NCBI RefSeq assembly: GCF_000226095.1
Contig: NC_016473.1
Span: forward strand, 4,402,001 to 4,466,000
Length of the DNA stretch: 64,000 nt
Reading direction: 5' to 3'
DNA from: Thermothelomyces thermophilus ATCC 42464
Lineage: Eukaryota > Ascomycota > Sordariomycetes > Sordariales > Chaetomiaceae
Shown one piece after another: positions 11,090 through 23,538 of this stretch. The position numbers were made by a program, and so were the translations under genes. The notes beneath the pieces were generated by a model. It searched no databases and was not told the origin of the DNA. It was given only the letters and a program-made list of their open reading frames with translations. Positions within the stretch are counted from its first letter, which is position 1, and every line of letters starts with the position of its first letter.

Positions 11090-12817
11090 ATGACTTCGTA
11101 CGCATCCCGGAACCGGTACACCGCGATTTGGTCTGTCGATTACTGACAGCATGTGCCGGTTTCAGGATAGGTTCCGCCTTCCGTTCGTTCTGGCATACGA
11201 TGACCAGCAATGATCGACGTTAGCATCCTCACTAAAACTCGGCCGTCCTCCTAACCGTATGCTAACAACCTCCCAGATTCCAGCCACGACTCCCCGTACC
11301 GGACAGGGCGCCACGTTCCGCTGAACGCGCGGGCCGGCCTGACGTCCATCGCGACGGCCGGCGAGTCTCGTGCCGACATCACGTCCCCCTACCACGACGA
11401 ATCAAGTCGCCAGTCGACCTCCGCGCTCGATCCCGTCGGCGGCCGTGTTTCGTCTCCGGGGCCCTATTCGCCCGGCCTGAGATCGCAAGCTGCGCGCCAA
11501 GCGAGTGCAGACGATGGCTTCGAGATGCAGAGCCCCACGGGCGAGATACCGATGCAGTCCTTCCGCGATGGCATGCCGCCGCCCCCACCAGTCGCCAGTT
11601 CGTGGAGCAAGATTGATAAGTGGGCCGAGGAACACTACCCGGAACTGTTCGACCAGCTGTGCGAAGGATGCACCATCAACGACCTCAATGAGCTCGAGTA
11701 CCAGCTCGATTGCTCGCTTCCCCAGGATGTCCGGGAATCGCTCCAGATCCACGACGGCCAAGAGCGCGGCGGAAACCCCACGGGCATCATCTTCAGCGGC
11801 ATGCTTCTGGACTGCGAGGAGATCGTGCAAGAGTGGGAGAATTGGCGCAAGGTCAACCGCGAGTTCCTGTCCGAACCGCCTTTCCCCCAGATGACGGTCC
11901 CTTCCAAGGCCGCGGGCGCCGGCAGCAGCAGCCAGGCGTCTACGTCAGCAGCGGCTTCGTCCAGCTCGGCCCCGACATCGCCCCGCCCGAATTGGCGACA
12001 GGAGTTGCTGGCCCGCCAGGACTCCGTCCCCCCGAATGCCATCCAGAAGGCGTACGCGCACCCGGCCTGGATCCCCCTCGTGCGCGACTGGGGTGGTAAC
12101 AATCTGGCCGTCGATCTTGCGCCTGGGCCCAAGGGCCATTGGGGTCAGGTGATCCTGTTTGGCCGCGATTACGACACCAAGTACGTGATCGCGCGGTCGT
12201 GGGCGCATTTCCTGGCAATTGTCGCGGACGATCTGAAGAGCGGGAGATGGTTCGTCGACGAGGACACGGGCGAGCTCAAGCTGCGCGAGTTCAAGCAGAC
12301 CCGTGTCGAGCCCAGCTACTTCGACATCCTGCGGTGGCGGACGGACCAACGGTACGGGCGCACGGCTAGCAAGCGCAAGTCGATGGCCCCCGGAGCCGCT
12401 TCGCCGAGCGCGCCGAACTCGCCCTATGCCCACCCGTCGACAGAACCCAACGGCGATCACCGAGGCCGGTCGTTGCAGCGTCCCGGCATCATTTCGCCCA
12501 TCCCTAGTCCCATCCGGCCCGGCTATGGCAAGCCGAGCCCACTAGCACGCGTGGCGGAGGAGTCGGGGGCTGGGAGCCCCACCTCGGGAAGCGCGGCCGA
12601 GAAGCTGGTCGAGGTCGACACTCCGAGGCAGAGCAACGAAGAGGCCAAGGGAGCCGCACCCAGACTAGCAGCTCTGGCCAACGGCGACGCCGCTTCCGAC
12701 GAAAAGACGGATAAGCCGGAAACAGCTCAACCGAACGGTTCGCCGGTGGCAGCCGAGAAGAAACCTGCCGCCGCGGAATCCGGGATCGAAGAGCCGATGA
12801 AGACGATCGAGATCTGA
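11090..12817 (+). CDS. SMI1: Cell wall assembly regulator Smi1/Knr4 (GS-1 homologue)
   Basis: Smi1/Knr4 is a largely disordered scaffold with one folded SMI1/KNR4 domain. It links the cell-integrity MAP kinase pathway to cell wall synthesis; the Neurospora homologue gs-1 is needed for beta-1,3-glucan synthase activity. Three exons (11090-11115, 11166-11218, 11277-12817) join in frame to 539 residues. The first coding exon is 26 nt. Exon 2 supplies FRSFWHTMTSNDRH, the conserved N-terminal motif, and exon 3 continues SSHDSPYR. The folded domain spans roughly residues 130-380 and includes WSKIDKWAEEHYPELF, then ...YQLDCSLPQDVRESLQIHDGQ and RDWGGNNLAVDLAPG. Ser-rich low complexity interrupts it near 11920-11990, and the last 150 residues are Pro/Ser/Glu-rich. 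The start is chosen because it gives a 50-nt intron with a TACTGAC branch site; a later donor would leave only 36 nt. Confidence 0.92.
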
Positions 12818-14240
12818 GTTGATCGATTGACGTGGCGCGCGGCGATTTGGGTGAGGCAAAGAGGCAAAGCGTGACGCCACGACCGAAGTGATGAGCCAGC
12901 TGAAAGCGAGCACTGCGAGCAAGCAGCACGTGGAACTAACTGCCTACGACGGACCTTTTACACTACATCCTACATCCATCGGGCGGGGGAAATAACTCCG
13001 GGCGTTGCAGGCGTACACTTTTTTTTTTTTGTTGCGGTGGGGGTTACCGAAAAACGAAGCCGGGTTTCTTGTTTTTCTTTGGGGGCAATGTTGTCCTCCT
13101 TCTGAACGCGGCGTTGCTTCAATTCTTCTCCGATGAGTCCTCCCGCTGCATATCAAAACCTTTGCGAGAGTTTCTCCGGGGTTGCGGCCTTGCATCGCAC
13201 TGCATGAACCGAGAGCTCTTGCAGGTGCCGGGCTTTGTTTTGATTTCCCCTTTTCCTTCTTCTTTTGCTGCTCTTTTGTTCTTTGTCCTTTTCTGTCCAG
13301 ATCCCCCCCCTCCTCTACATGGCGGTTTTCGCTCTCTGCGTATGCTGAACAAGAGCGCGAGGCGAGGCAAGGAAGGTGAGAGGATTCTTCTGTTGTACAT
13401 TATTACCTTGGGGTTATCTGCTACTACCTAATGTGGCCTCGGCCGTTTTCCTTTTCTTTCTATCCGCCTCGGAATAAGGAATCTTGGGGAAGCGCAGGTG
13501 AAACCGCGGTGTCTGACAAATTTGGGAGCAGCAGGAGGAGGAGGAGGAGGAGGAGGAGGAGGAGGAGGAGGAAAAGGAGGGAACAAAATTAGGCACTAAA
13601 CAACTTTACCTCACCCGAACCGCAATGGTCGGCCGTCACTCTGCTTTGGTATGTTGATACATTGTCCGATAAAATCGGTCTGATCCTGAACTGCGTTTGA
13701 CCTCATCAACGCGCGCGCCCTAGTGGCACAGAAATATTCTCGACGGATCTGTGCCGAGTCCATCAATGGTCCTCTTCCAGCTCAGACTGCGGTTGGCGGC
13801 AGCCATCGAGGTCGCGTATGTAATTTTGTATTTCATACTTACACAGCGAGGCGATCACGTGTACGGAGTTCAGTAGTGTAATCCGTACGCAGTAGTTAAC
13901 TATCCTTCCACACACCCTGATGCCAAGAACTCGTTGGCCAGGTGGGTCGGTCAGCCTGCCGCTCCAACGTCGTCATCCTCTCCACCAGCAAGCTGAGCTG
14001 AGCTCGGGGCCATCGTGCATCGATCTTCCCATCAACCAGATCCAGCAACCAACGTTAGACCTGGCGGTGCCCGTCGAGAGATATACCGCCCGACCCGGTC
14101 GTAGAACGCCCCCTCGATTGAAGTCTACACAACGATCACGAATACGATCAATCGGCTCGGTCTGGCCCCAGTCGCGCGTGCTCCGACCGTCGGCTGTTAA
14201 ACTGCCTCCAAGCAAACAACACCAGCAACCAACCATTACA
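12818..14240. other. Intergenic DNA between SMI1 and VPS68
   Basis: About 1.4 kb. It includes a T run near 13020, a CT-rich stretch around 13250-13310 and a GGA triplet repeat (about 13535-13575). One GTAATCCG word lies near 13880. The final 300 bp before the VPS68 ATG are CA/CT-rich, as in a promoter and leader. No conserved frame was found. Confidence 0.5.
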
Positions 14241-15028
14241 ATGTCCGAGGATCGCCTATGGAAGTTCCGCAGGCCAGAATGGCTCAACAGCGTCTGGGCG
14301 CGTAATGCGGGGGTATATGCCGCTGGCGGCCTGGTACGTTTTTTGCATGTCCCTCGCCTCCCTTCTTCTTCTTATTCTTCTTCGCTTCTTGGAAAAGAGA
14401 GGACCCTCGAACTCCGGACTGATGCGCCCATTTTCCAATTCCCTCCCCGAAACGGCACCCGCAGTTCTCCCTCGCCTTCTACACCCTCCTCGACTCGGCC
14501 GTCTGGTCCAAGTCGGGCCTCAACGGCTCCAACCTGCACGTCACCTTTGTCGACTGGCTGCCCTTCATCTTCTCGAGCCTGGGCATGCTCATCATCAACA
14601 GCGTCGAGAAGGCGCGGCTGTCGGCCGACTCGTTCTCGTACTCGGGCTCGGGCGTCGCCTGGAAGGCGCGCGTCGTGCTCTTCCTGGGCTTCGCGGCGCT
14701 CGCGGGGGGCATGGCCGGCGGCGTGACCGTGTTCGTGCTCAAGTTTGCCGTCCCGGGCGTCCCCTTCCCCGCTCTGACGATGGGCGTCGAGAACCTGGTT
14801 GCCAACGCTTTGGTGGGGTTGAGGTGAGTCTCTCGAGTCACATACATCTTTTCCATCCTTGATTTTATTCCTCTGGACATTCTACCACGGCCCCCTATTC
14901 TCCCTCGCACCCTAGCCACAGACAAAGATGGAGAATTGCTGCTGACGTTTACCTGATCGTTCAGCTCGGTCGTCCTTTGGGTAAGCCAGAACATGGAGGA
15001 CGAATATGCATACAACCTTTCTCTCTGA
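14241..15028 (+). CDS. VPS68: Vps68 / TMEM50 (UPF0220) family membrane protein
   Basis: Vps68 is a small four-helix membrane protein of late endosomes and vacuole, known in yeast to pair with Vps55 and to help cargo pass from endosome to vacuole. Three exons (14241-14333, 14465-14823, 14965-15028) join in frame to 171 residues, the family's normal size. Hydrophobic segments lie near residues 26-48, 58-78, 97-122 and 130-157. The family pattern is clear: an N-terminal WARNAGVYAAGGLF, a central WLPFIFSSLGMLIINSVEK, and the C-terminal SSVVLWVSQNMEDEYAYNLSL, whose acidic-Tyr tail is characteristic. The first intron is 131 nt and rich in TTCTT; the second is 141 nt. Both are GT-AG. The start ATG is the only one that gives the conserved N-terminus. 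Confidence 0.93.
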
Positions 15029-18000
15029 ACCCTGTCGTGATAGCATTATAATCACTGCAACCTCTGCCGTTCTTGTATGGGCTATTGACCACTAGGGACA
15101 CTTTTCTTTGAAAGCCATAGGGTGAAGGCTCGCCTTATTTGGGACACGGGTCGGAATGTTGAGCGGTCCGTTGATATGGCGTTCTCTGCGCTTGATATGG
15201 CATACCGAGGTTCTTTGCTACGATGGATGAGCTAGAGGCAGCAGGAGTTATCATCATCCGTCCTTTTGCATAATCCAAAGGCTGGATTGTCGAGTACCTT
15301 GATGACGACCGAAGAGATGTGGCGACCATGCGATTGTCACACCGAGGCCACAGAAGCCTCATCGTTGGCATCAGGCCCAAACACCGAGCCCTTCCGCGAG
15401 GCATCCTCAACTACTTTGCAACAATACGACGGCGACCATGTCGATCGAGCACACACCGGAAGAAATTTCTTTGACAATGAGAAAGGTCGTACAAAGTTGC
15501 GCAGACTCGACGAGCGTTTGCCGTAGAACCAGATCTGCAACCCTCCGCCCCAGGAAACGACTCGCGCGGCCCGGGTTGGAATCTGAAACACCTGCACTGC
15601 CGTCTCCGAAAGCAGGCGACATGCAGTCTCCTTCTTTCTTGGGCCAATTACTTTCCAGCTGCAATCGGCCCTCGGACTTCGGCAAAGAAAAAACAAGGGT
15701 CCTCGTCAGTTCCAACCTTGGACCCTGAACGCGGCGGCGATCGAGATGAGGGCGGGCAAGTTTGCGTTTCACAGAGACCCTGGCACTCGACACTTTTACC
15801 CCTCCCCCTCTTTTTCTGTCCGTCCGGCTTCAGACGCGCGTGCAGCTGACCTCTCGCGTCCTCGTTGATGCGATTCCCCCCTCTCCCCCCTCTCCTTCCT
15901 CCTATCGGGTCAATGTTGTTGACCATTGGGCTGGGTGACGTGGTACGAGGACAGAAGGGCCGCATGCATGACACATGCGGCGCGGTGAGTTGCTTTGTCT
16001 CGGCAGTCCCGGGACGTCCCTGCTGATGCCCAACGTCTGAACACGCAAACGACCTCTGTCCAGTCCGCACCGAAGTCAGGTTTTCCGTCGGGGGAGGAAG
16101 ACCTCCTCCACCACCCCTATCGACAAATGCAAAGCAGTCAAGAGATGATTGGTCCCTGCTGTCCTGAGTGCCGAGTCGACGAGTACCTCCAACGGTCGAC
16201 GCGTGCTACCCAATATGAGGCACTGGTAAGTTTGTAAGTCTACCGGGGCGTTGCAGCAGCAGTTGTTGGCTTGTAGGGCACTGTCGATAACCCCCGCCAG
16301 CCTCCGCCCATCAAGACTATTCATAGGATCAGCGATGACGAGACGGGAAGGAATAGTTGGGCACTATAGGAGTGGAAAAGACATGTCGAAGCGGGGGCCG
16401 GCCGACCGCGACAGGGTGGTGATCACTGGTGCCTTATACCCGGTCTTGCGAGTGTGTACTACATCCGGACTACATAGTTGCATCATTCTGGTGGTTGAAC
16501 TTGTCCTCCAACCCCGCGGGAGGGGCGGCTGCCCAGGTTCGTGCGTTTACTGAGGAGTCAGAAACTTTTGTTCATTGTCCCAATGGCCCGGGTTCGGTAG
16601 TTTGTGAGGCCTACCAAATACGGAGTAGCTTCCCGTGAATAGATTTGTCAACTTGATGATGCCGAAAGGTAAGAGTTTCGTGCGGTGCGGCCTCGCGAGC
16701 ACACTAGCACCAGGACCCCGAAGAAGGAATTCGTTGAGGAGGCGCACCTAAGCCGGCTGTATGCAAGAGAAACGGCTCGTTAAACGGTTAGCAATATGTA
16801 GGGAAGAAGCATGGCCAGGTATTTCCGCGGTGGGTCATAGCAGTGGTGGCATTGCGCAGTGAGCGAGCACATCAAATTGACAATATCTTGGTAAGCCAGT
16901 TCTCTCTGTACGAATTGTGGTTTCCGTCTGAGCTACTGTGAACATCATACTCGTAAAGAAGAGGCATACTCGCAGCTGCCTATTCTCTTAGGTTCCCTGA
17001 GACTCGAGGTTGTCCAGATTCTATAAAGTTGGAAGTTGCGGCGATGGGGCCTGTGCGCAAGTGACCCACACTGGGTGAAATCACCAGTCTTTGGCCCCGC
17101 CCTGACATCTCTTCGCAGGTAACATTGGTATATTTCTATGGTCTTGCCTGGGCCACAATGTGTGAAGACAGACTACCAACGACTTGGGATGGGGTTGCAA
17201 AGCAGCCCGGCACATCGTCGTAATTCCGCATTCCTGAAGCTTACCAGTCGGCCTGGGCTCGCGGGACGTTGCAGGTAATCTCAGCATCTCACATGGCCCA
17301 GCAATCACATGCTGGGCCGCCAGGTACACTACCTTTTCGATTTGTTCTCTCTTGTGTATGTAGGTACATCTTCGATTCAATCTCGTGGTTGTTGTGTTCT
17401 CGGTAAGAAGCGGCTTTGTGTCCCCCCAAGTTCAAAAGACATGAGAAAGATACTCATCCTTCTGCCCCTGACTCCATTCTATGGTGTACATACATCCGGA
17501 GCTAGCAGGGCACGAAATGGAGACCACATCCACAGAGACCGCAGTCGTTAACGGAATGTTCCGAAACTCTCATCAGCGTTTCCGAGGTCATGGCCAAGAT
17601 GTCAGTATCTGTGCTCTGGTAGATACACCACACTATAGTTACAAAGCTGCTAAAGATCCTGATCAGGTCCGTTCTTACTCGGCGTCGTTCCTGCGGACGC
17701 TATTCTGCAGTGAACTTTAGGCACTCACAGCCGATGACGGATTTCAGCCATGGTGGTTCGGTTTGGGCAAGGTCCCTCTCTTCTTACTCCTTACACTACG
17801 GATAACAGTTCCAGCCATCTGTCATCACCCCTGGTCTCGTTCTCGAGCTTCCCATTCGCCAATGCACTCCCTGGTGTTCAACCGCTTTTCGGACAGTCGA
17901 TGATGCCCAGGCCGCGTCTTTTCTATTGACCGCGACGTCCTGTCAACAGACAGGCTCCGGTTCTAGCCACGATGCTCCTGGTCCGCACCCCGGTGGATTC

Positions 18001-20949
18001 GCTCATTCGAGATGGTCATGGGACCTACAAAGCGCGTCAGAGATCCACCTTTCGTACAAGTCCAGATGTAGCAGAACAACGCATGCAGAAATGGCCGTGA
18101 CGGGATTGCGTCGGGCACAACTGGTGGGCAAAGACCACCAGCCTGGAATGGGGCTATTGGGTCTTTTTTTAGTGTGTTGCTTGCAGAGTCCCGTCATTCG
18201 ATGACGCAGGGTGAACGTCGTGTGTGTTGCTCTTGACTTCCAATCAGAACCAGAGACCCCTGCCTGAAGCGGGATCTCGATTTGCGTGGCAGGCTCAGGG
18301 CAGCTGCCGCCCCGTGTTGCCCCTCGCTTCTTTAATGGAGCCTGCAGGGCTGCGGAATCGCAATGGCACCGGATGAATGTCTTCCAAAGTATCCAGAATC
18401 CGTATTTACTGCGTACATTGTACGGACTACCTTCGGCCGAGTTAGTGTAAACACAGCGGCATTCGAGAACGACCTGAACCAGTCCCGTATCCTCGGTCTC
18501 GGAGATTGTGACCGGCTATCCCTGTCTGCGCACTCCTTTATAACACTACGGAGTACACCTCGGCCGTATCCTCGTCTCGACGCTGGGTGGATACGAATAG
18601 CTCCCTTACAAGTATGTAGGTACTAGACACTCTCGGCCGCAGCGAGTTCTTTACAGCGTGTTCCGTAGCGAGTACGCAGTGCACCAGAAGGCATCAACAG
18701 CACAGCGCTTCTTCTGTCGTGGCTGGCGGGGCGCTGCATCGGTAAGCTATTTGTTAATCACGGTCGGACGATTCGGTTAAGGTATGTAGGGTATGTACTT
18801 CATTCATGACACTACAACCGAGTGAGCAAGCGAGACAATTGAATCTTGTTTGCCCCACCATCGTCGCCCCTCCAACACACTGGTAACATGGTCGACAAGG
18901 CGGGCGCCCAGCCAACGAATAATCGGTAACTTGCTGCAGTCAGAGTGGGGAAGGGTACACTAGAGCGCCCGGGAAGGGGATCAAGTCCAGGAACAAACCC
19001 TATGAGAACGAGAACCTACTCGGGGCAGAGCGAGCTGGCCCTTGTGCAGCAGCACCCCAGCAATGATCCGAAAGGCTGACAACCTGCTGAATCTCAAAGG
19101 ATGGGAAATTGCTTCGGTGAAGACGAGGAGGTACCGGAGGTATAACTCAGGTACGCATGCAAAACGGGACGCTGCGGTTATGATGTGACAAACCGCAGCA
19201 CCCCCTCGGGCAACCCAATTGCCCAGTACAGTTCTTCACTCTTCTGCTGCACGGTTTCCAGGGCCGTACCGAAGCAGAGCCTCAATTTCATGACTTGATC
19301 ATGCCTCGAACAGCTTGCCGAAGGCAGCCTGGGGGGGGAGACGGTTGCTGAGCGGCATGCAAAGCTGAGTTGTACTCCGTATACGAAATACATACCACAT
19401 CACTTTCATAAGAACTCGGCACGGTAGTATTGGCTTTTCTTGGCTCGGGTCTGGAGACCACGTGCGGCTTTTCCAATAACAATCATGTGTCAGCAAGGCC
19501 TGGCCTGTTACGTCTTGTATGAAGTAACTCCTGTGTAGGTCCGCTCGTACGGCCTGGTTCTGGGTCAGCTGCTTGAAAGAGCCTGAACAAAGTCCGCCAC
19601 TGCATGCTTCGAGCTTCCGCGCTGCAAAGAGCGACAGCCGTGTTCTGGTCAATAGCTTTCGATTTTAAATAGAAAATTTACCTAGCAATGTGTTCATATC
19701 TGCGGGCCTTGAATAAGTAGAAAAACGATTCGAATGTATGTATCATGATATTGGGTCTTTGCGCTTCACCAATTGCAAATTGATCATCCAGCATCGTTCA
19801 AGTGGCGGGTTCTGGAGCCCCAAGCTATTTGCGTTTGAGAAGACTTGGGGAGAGCAGGTGACCAATACCACCCTGCTCCACATCGGGCCTCGCAGGGGCC
19901 TGACAGTCAGCACCTCTCGATTTGTTATTCCACGAAGGTACATTCAGGTTTCTTCTCCCCTTTGATACCTTGGAAAGAGCTCTGGGATTTGAAGTTATAC
20001 TGCTATATTTGCAGTACGTAGCGCCAGACCGTGGGATGCTTCCTCTTGCATCACTTCTCTCCTCGAAGTAAGGCGCATATAACATTCTGCGTACTAGATA
20101 AGTACCTCGCAGCTAGGCGCTCTGTACTGTATGAAATATGCATATCCACACAAGGTAAGGTACCTACCTGAAGGTTAGTGGAGACGCCCTGCCCCGGGCC
20201 GTCTCAGCCGCTCGAGCATCGTCAGTGACGCCGCTCAAGTGGCACAGACTTACTGCCATGGCCCGCCCAGGGCATGCTGAGCTTGCATCTAACCTCATCC
20301 CTGGCCACAACAACTCGACTTGGCTTTCCTTCTTTTTGCCGATCATCGAGAGTGCATTGCCATCGAATGTCAGTAGGCTGAAAAGTGAAGCTTGAGGCCG
20401 CCGGAAGAAACTAAGACCCAACGACCAGCCGTGGGCCAACCAAACGGGAGCCATTTCCATTAGTTACCACTTTCGACAAACCTGGAGGCACACGAGCCAC
20501 CCTGGCAACCCTGCGCTGGAGCCAAACCCAGATCCAGAGTGACGAACGGCCCGGGGCAATTGGAACCCCTCACCACGCGAGCAGAACCCTCCGTCTAGCT
20601 CGCCAATCTCTCTTTTCCAAACCCGACAGTTCTGCACACAACCTCGCTGCAACACCGGAAGCAAGCGTGTAAGTTGTCTGAAGTCTCCCGCAGTCGGTTT
20701 CAACATCGTGCCCCTTTCCCATTGCCTATTCTGCGGTCTCACCGAGCGGTCCCGAAACACTCACCTGCCTGCCAACCCTTGCCCCTTCCCGGCTTCAACC
20801 CCTCATTTGACCTTGCGCTGGTTGGCTGCGGCCATCTTGCAGGCGCGCCAAGTCCCTGGCCATCTGACCTCACCAGATGCGCGGGCCTGCAACAGGCAAG
20901 GCAGTGATGCTATGGCAGGATTTTTTTTTCTTTTGTTGCAGCAGCAGCT

Positions 20950-20984
<35 letters not shown>

Positions 20985-22069
20985 AAGGATCAGGAACAGC
21001 AGCAGCGGGCAGCATTGCGGAGCAGAGAGCAATTGCGCTGCACACATCGATCCGTCCTGCTCCTTCGTTCCGGTCTTTCTGCTTTTGTCCCGTGTTTCTT
21101 TGCGTCTTCTTCCTCTTCCCTTTAGTCTTATCCTCATCCAAGGTTCCATCTCACGATTCGGGCGAGCGGTGCACTATAACGCTGTCGGCCATTTCTTTGC
21201 TCGCGGCGTCCACCGTTGCAGCAAAGTGGGTGGTGCGTGCTTGGTGCTCGTTGCTCTTTTCTTTCCCCAGCGCCATCTTTCTCTCTCTCTCTCCAGTCCC
21301 ATTTGGGTCTTGCATCCCCACGAAGCCACTTGACCCCGGCCTGCGCCGCTTGCTGCAACACCCCAGGCTGCCCCTGTGGGTGGTCGCCACACGCAGTGCC
21401 CTGTCGTTCCCCGCCGTCATTTCGCTGAGCTAGCGCCCGCCCCTCCAAAACCTCACCAAAACCTGGCCGACCTCTGAATTTCACAACCCACCTACCCTTC
21501 TTGCTGCCCCTCGCATTCCTTCCTTCTTTGCAACACTCGCACGGTCTCCACCTTGCGTCGGGAACACCTCGACTCGATTTCTTCAGTACATCACCAGATC
21601 ATTGCATGATTCACGAGTTCCCAGAACGCTTCATCTAACCGCAAGGCCATACTTTAGCAGTTCTTTCAGCAACACATCACCTTTAGGAGTCTGTCGCAGC
21701 CCGCATCGTGCTGCATCAGCTCCCCGGACGATTTTAGTCCCGCGCGGCCAAGTGCATCGCTCCCGCCCCGTTAACCAACACCCCGGCATCGGGCAACGAC
21801 CCGCCAGCTTCCCAAACAAGTCTCACAGTTTTGAGAGAAATTGGTCAATTCGATCGCGAACCGCGCGCCTGCTGCTTTCGCAGCCGCAATCCAACACGGG
21901 CCATAATCAAGAGCCCGGCAGCCACACAACTTCGCCACCCCACCACCACTCGACGGCCCGTTGCCCAACACGGCCGACACCCAGCTTTGCTCGAGGTCCA
22001 TTCCACTGCACATCCATCACCAGTACCGTTTAGCTGTCCCTGACGGTAGCACTCACTGCGCACCCAGCG
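15029..22069. other. Seven-kilobase gene-free interval between VPS68 and GSK-3
   Basis: I can support no gene here on either strand. Open frames are short, lack GC-rich third positions and resemble no family I know. TACGGAGTA/TACTCCGTA occurs at 16619-16627, 18547-18555 and about 19373-19381, always in one copy. The last 1.3 kb (about 20.7-22.07 kb) becomes CT- and CA-rich, with a CAA repeat at about 20951-20984, and probably contains the GSK-3 promoter and a long leader. The middle (about 16.5-20.2 kb) is visibly less GC-rich. Non-coding RNA or a fast-evolving gene cannot be excluded. Confidence 0.5.
20951..20984. repeat. CAA trinucleotide repeat
   Basis: About eleven consecutive CAA units follow a short GCAGCAGCTA stretch. 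It lies about 1.1 kb upstream of the GSK-3 start codon and is outside any gene I recognise. Confidence 0.7.
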
Positions 22070-23538
22070 ATGGCGTCCAATAGGCCAGCAGCATTCAACA
22101 CCCTGCGGATGGGAGGTGAGACTGCGCTTAGTTCTCGAACATCCAACCCACAAAATCAAACAGCATGCTGACGGGCGAGGCAGAGGTGATCCGCGAAAAG
22201 GTACAAGATGGCATCACCGGCGAGACCCGCGACCTACAGTATACCCAGTGTAAGATTGTCGGTAACGGATCGTTTGGCGTTGTTTTCCACACCAAGCTTG
22301 CGCCCAGCAATGAGGACGCGGCAATCAAGCGCGTGTTGCAGGACAAGAGGTTCAAGAACCGCGAGCTGCAGATCATGAGGATCGTGCGGCACCCCAACAT
22401 CGTGCAGTTGAAAGCCTTCTACTACTCGAACGGCGAGCGCGTGAGTTACTTTGCTGACCATTCGGGTTACGTGGGGCCATGCTCATCAGATGACAGAAGG
22501 ACGAGGTCTATTTGAACCTGGTTCAGGAGTTCGTGCCGGAGACCGTATATAGGGCGTCGCGGTTCTTCAACAAGATGAAGACGACCATGCCGACCCTGGA
22601 GGTCAAGCTGTACATCTACCAGCTCTTCCGAGCTCTCGCGTACATCCACTCGCAGGGCATCTGCCACCGCGACATCAAGCCGCAGAACCTCCTCTTGGAC
22701 CCCGCGACCGGGGTGCTGAAGCTCTGCGACTTCGGCAGTGCGAAGATTCTGGTGGAGAACGAACCCAACGTGTCGTACATTTGCTCCCGGTACTACAGAG
22801 CACCGGAGCTGATCTTTGGCGCGACAAACTACACAACCAAGATTGGTAAGCAGGCCCGTGCGGGGGAGTGCCGAGCCGCGATCTCCCGAGCACTTTGCGT
22901 GTAGCAACAAATGACTGACCGAGCCCACCAGATGTGTGGTCTACCGGGTGCGTCATGGCCGAGCTGATGTTGGGGCAACCACTCTTCCCCGGAGAATCCG
23001 GCATCGACCAGCTTGTGGAAATCATCAAGGTCCTGGGTACGCCGACCCGCGAGCAGATCCGGACCATGAACCCGAACTACATGGAGCATAAGTTCCCTCA
23101 GATCAAGCCCCATCCATTCAATAAAGTGTTCCGGAAGGCGGACGCGAATGCTATCGACCTGATCGCCCGGCTACTCGAGTACACCCCGACAGAGCGTCTG
23201 GCGGCCATTGATGCCATGGTGCATCCGTTCTTCGACGAACTTCGGGACCCCAACACCAAGCTTCCGGATTCGAGACACGGGACGGGCCAGCTCCGCGACC
23301 TTCCCGCTTTGTTCGATTTCTCGCGCCATGGTAGGACTTTGCTTCCCCTCCGCCTGGCCCCTTTCCCAACGAGCTTCTCATGCTGACCATATGCCTCGCC
23401 ACAGAGCTGTCGATCGCCCCTCACCTTAACCACCAGCTTGTGCCCCCTCACATGGTTCCAGAGCTCGCGAAGCGCGGTCTCGACATTGACAACTTCACGC
23501 CCATGACGAAGCAGGAGATGATGGCTAAGCTAGACTGA
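22070..23538 (+). CDS. GSK3: Glycogen synthase kinase 3 (GSK-3/Rim11/gskA-type)
   Basis: A constitutive CMGC kinase that phosphorylates primed substrates in carbon metabolism, development and stress signalling. Five exons (22070-22115, 22184-22440, 22497-22845, 22932-23330, 23405-23538) join in frame to 394 residues, the usual fungal length. Seen motifs: Gly loop GNGSFG (residues 42-47), AAIKRVL with the catalytic lysine, HRDIKPQN (from residue 158), DFGSAK (from 179), and the activation loop [13 protein letters not shown] with the autophosphorylated tyrosine at about 195. The GSK-3-specific phosphate-binding arrangement is kept. The first acceptor had to be placed at 22183: the earlier CAG at about 22171 would bring an immediate stop, whereas 22183 restores M-G-E-V-I-R-E-K. 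The C-terminal [12 protein letters not shown] is typical of fungal GSK-3. The gene has a wide upstream region with no neighbour. Confidence 0.96.

Noticed and set aside
15438-15728. Plus-strand open frame of about 96 codons starting MSIEHTPEEIS
   Set aside because: No family resemblance, weak third-position GC compared with true exons, no convincing introns extending it, and overlapping frames of similar length on both strands.
22172-22183. Earlier acceptor for GSK-3 exon 2
   Set aside because: Using the CAG just before 22172 brings a stop codon within two codons; the acceptor at 22183 restores the conserved frame.
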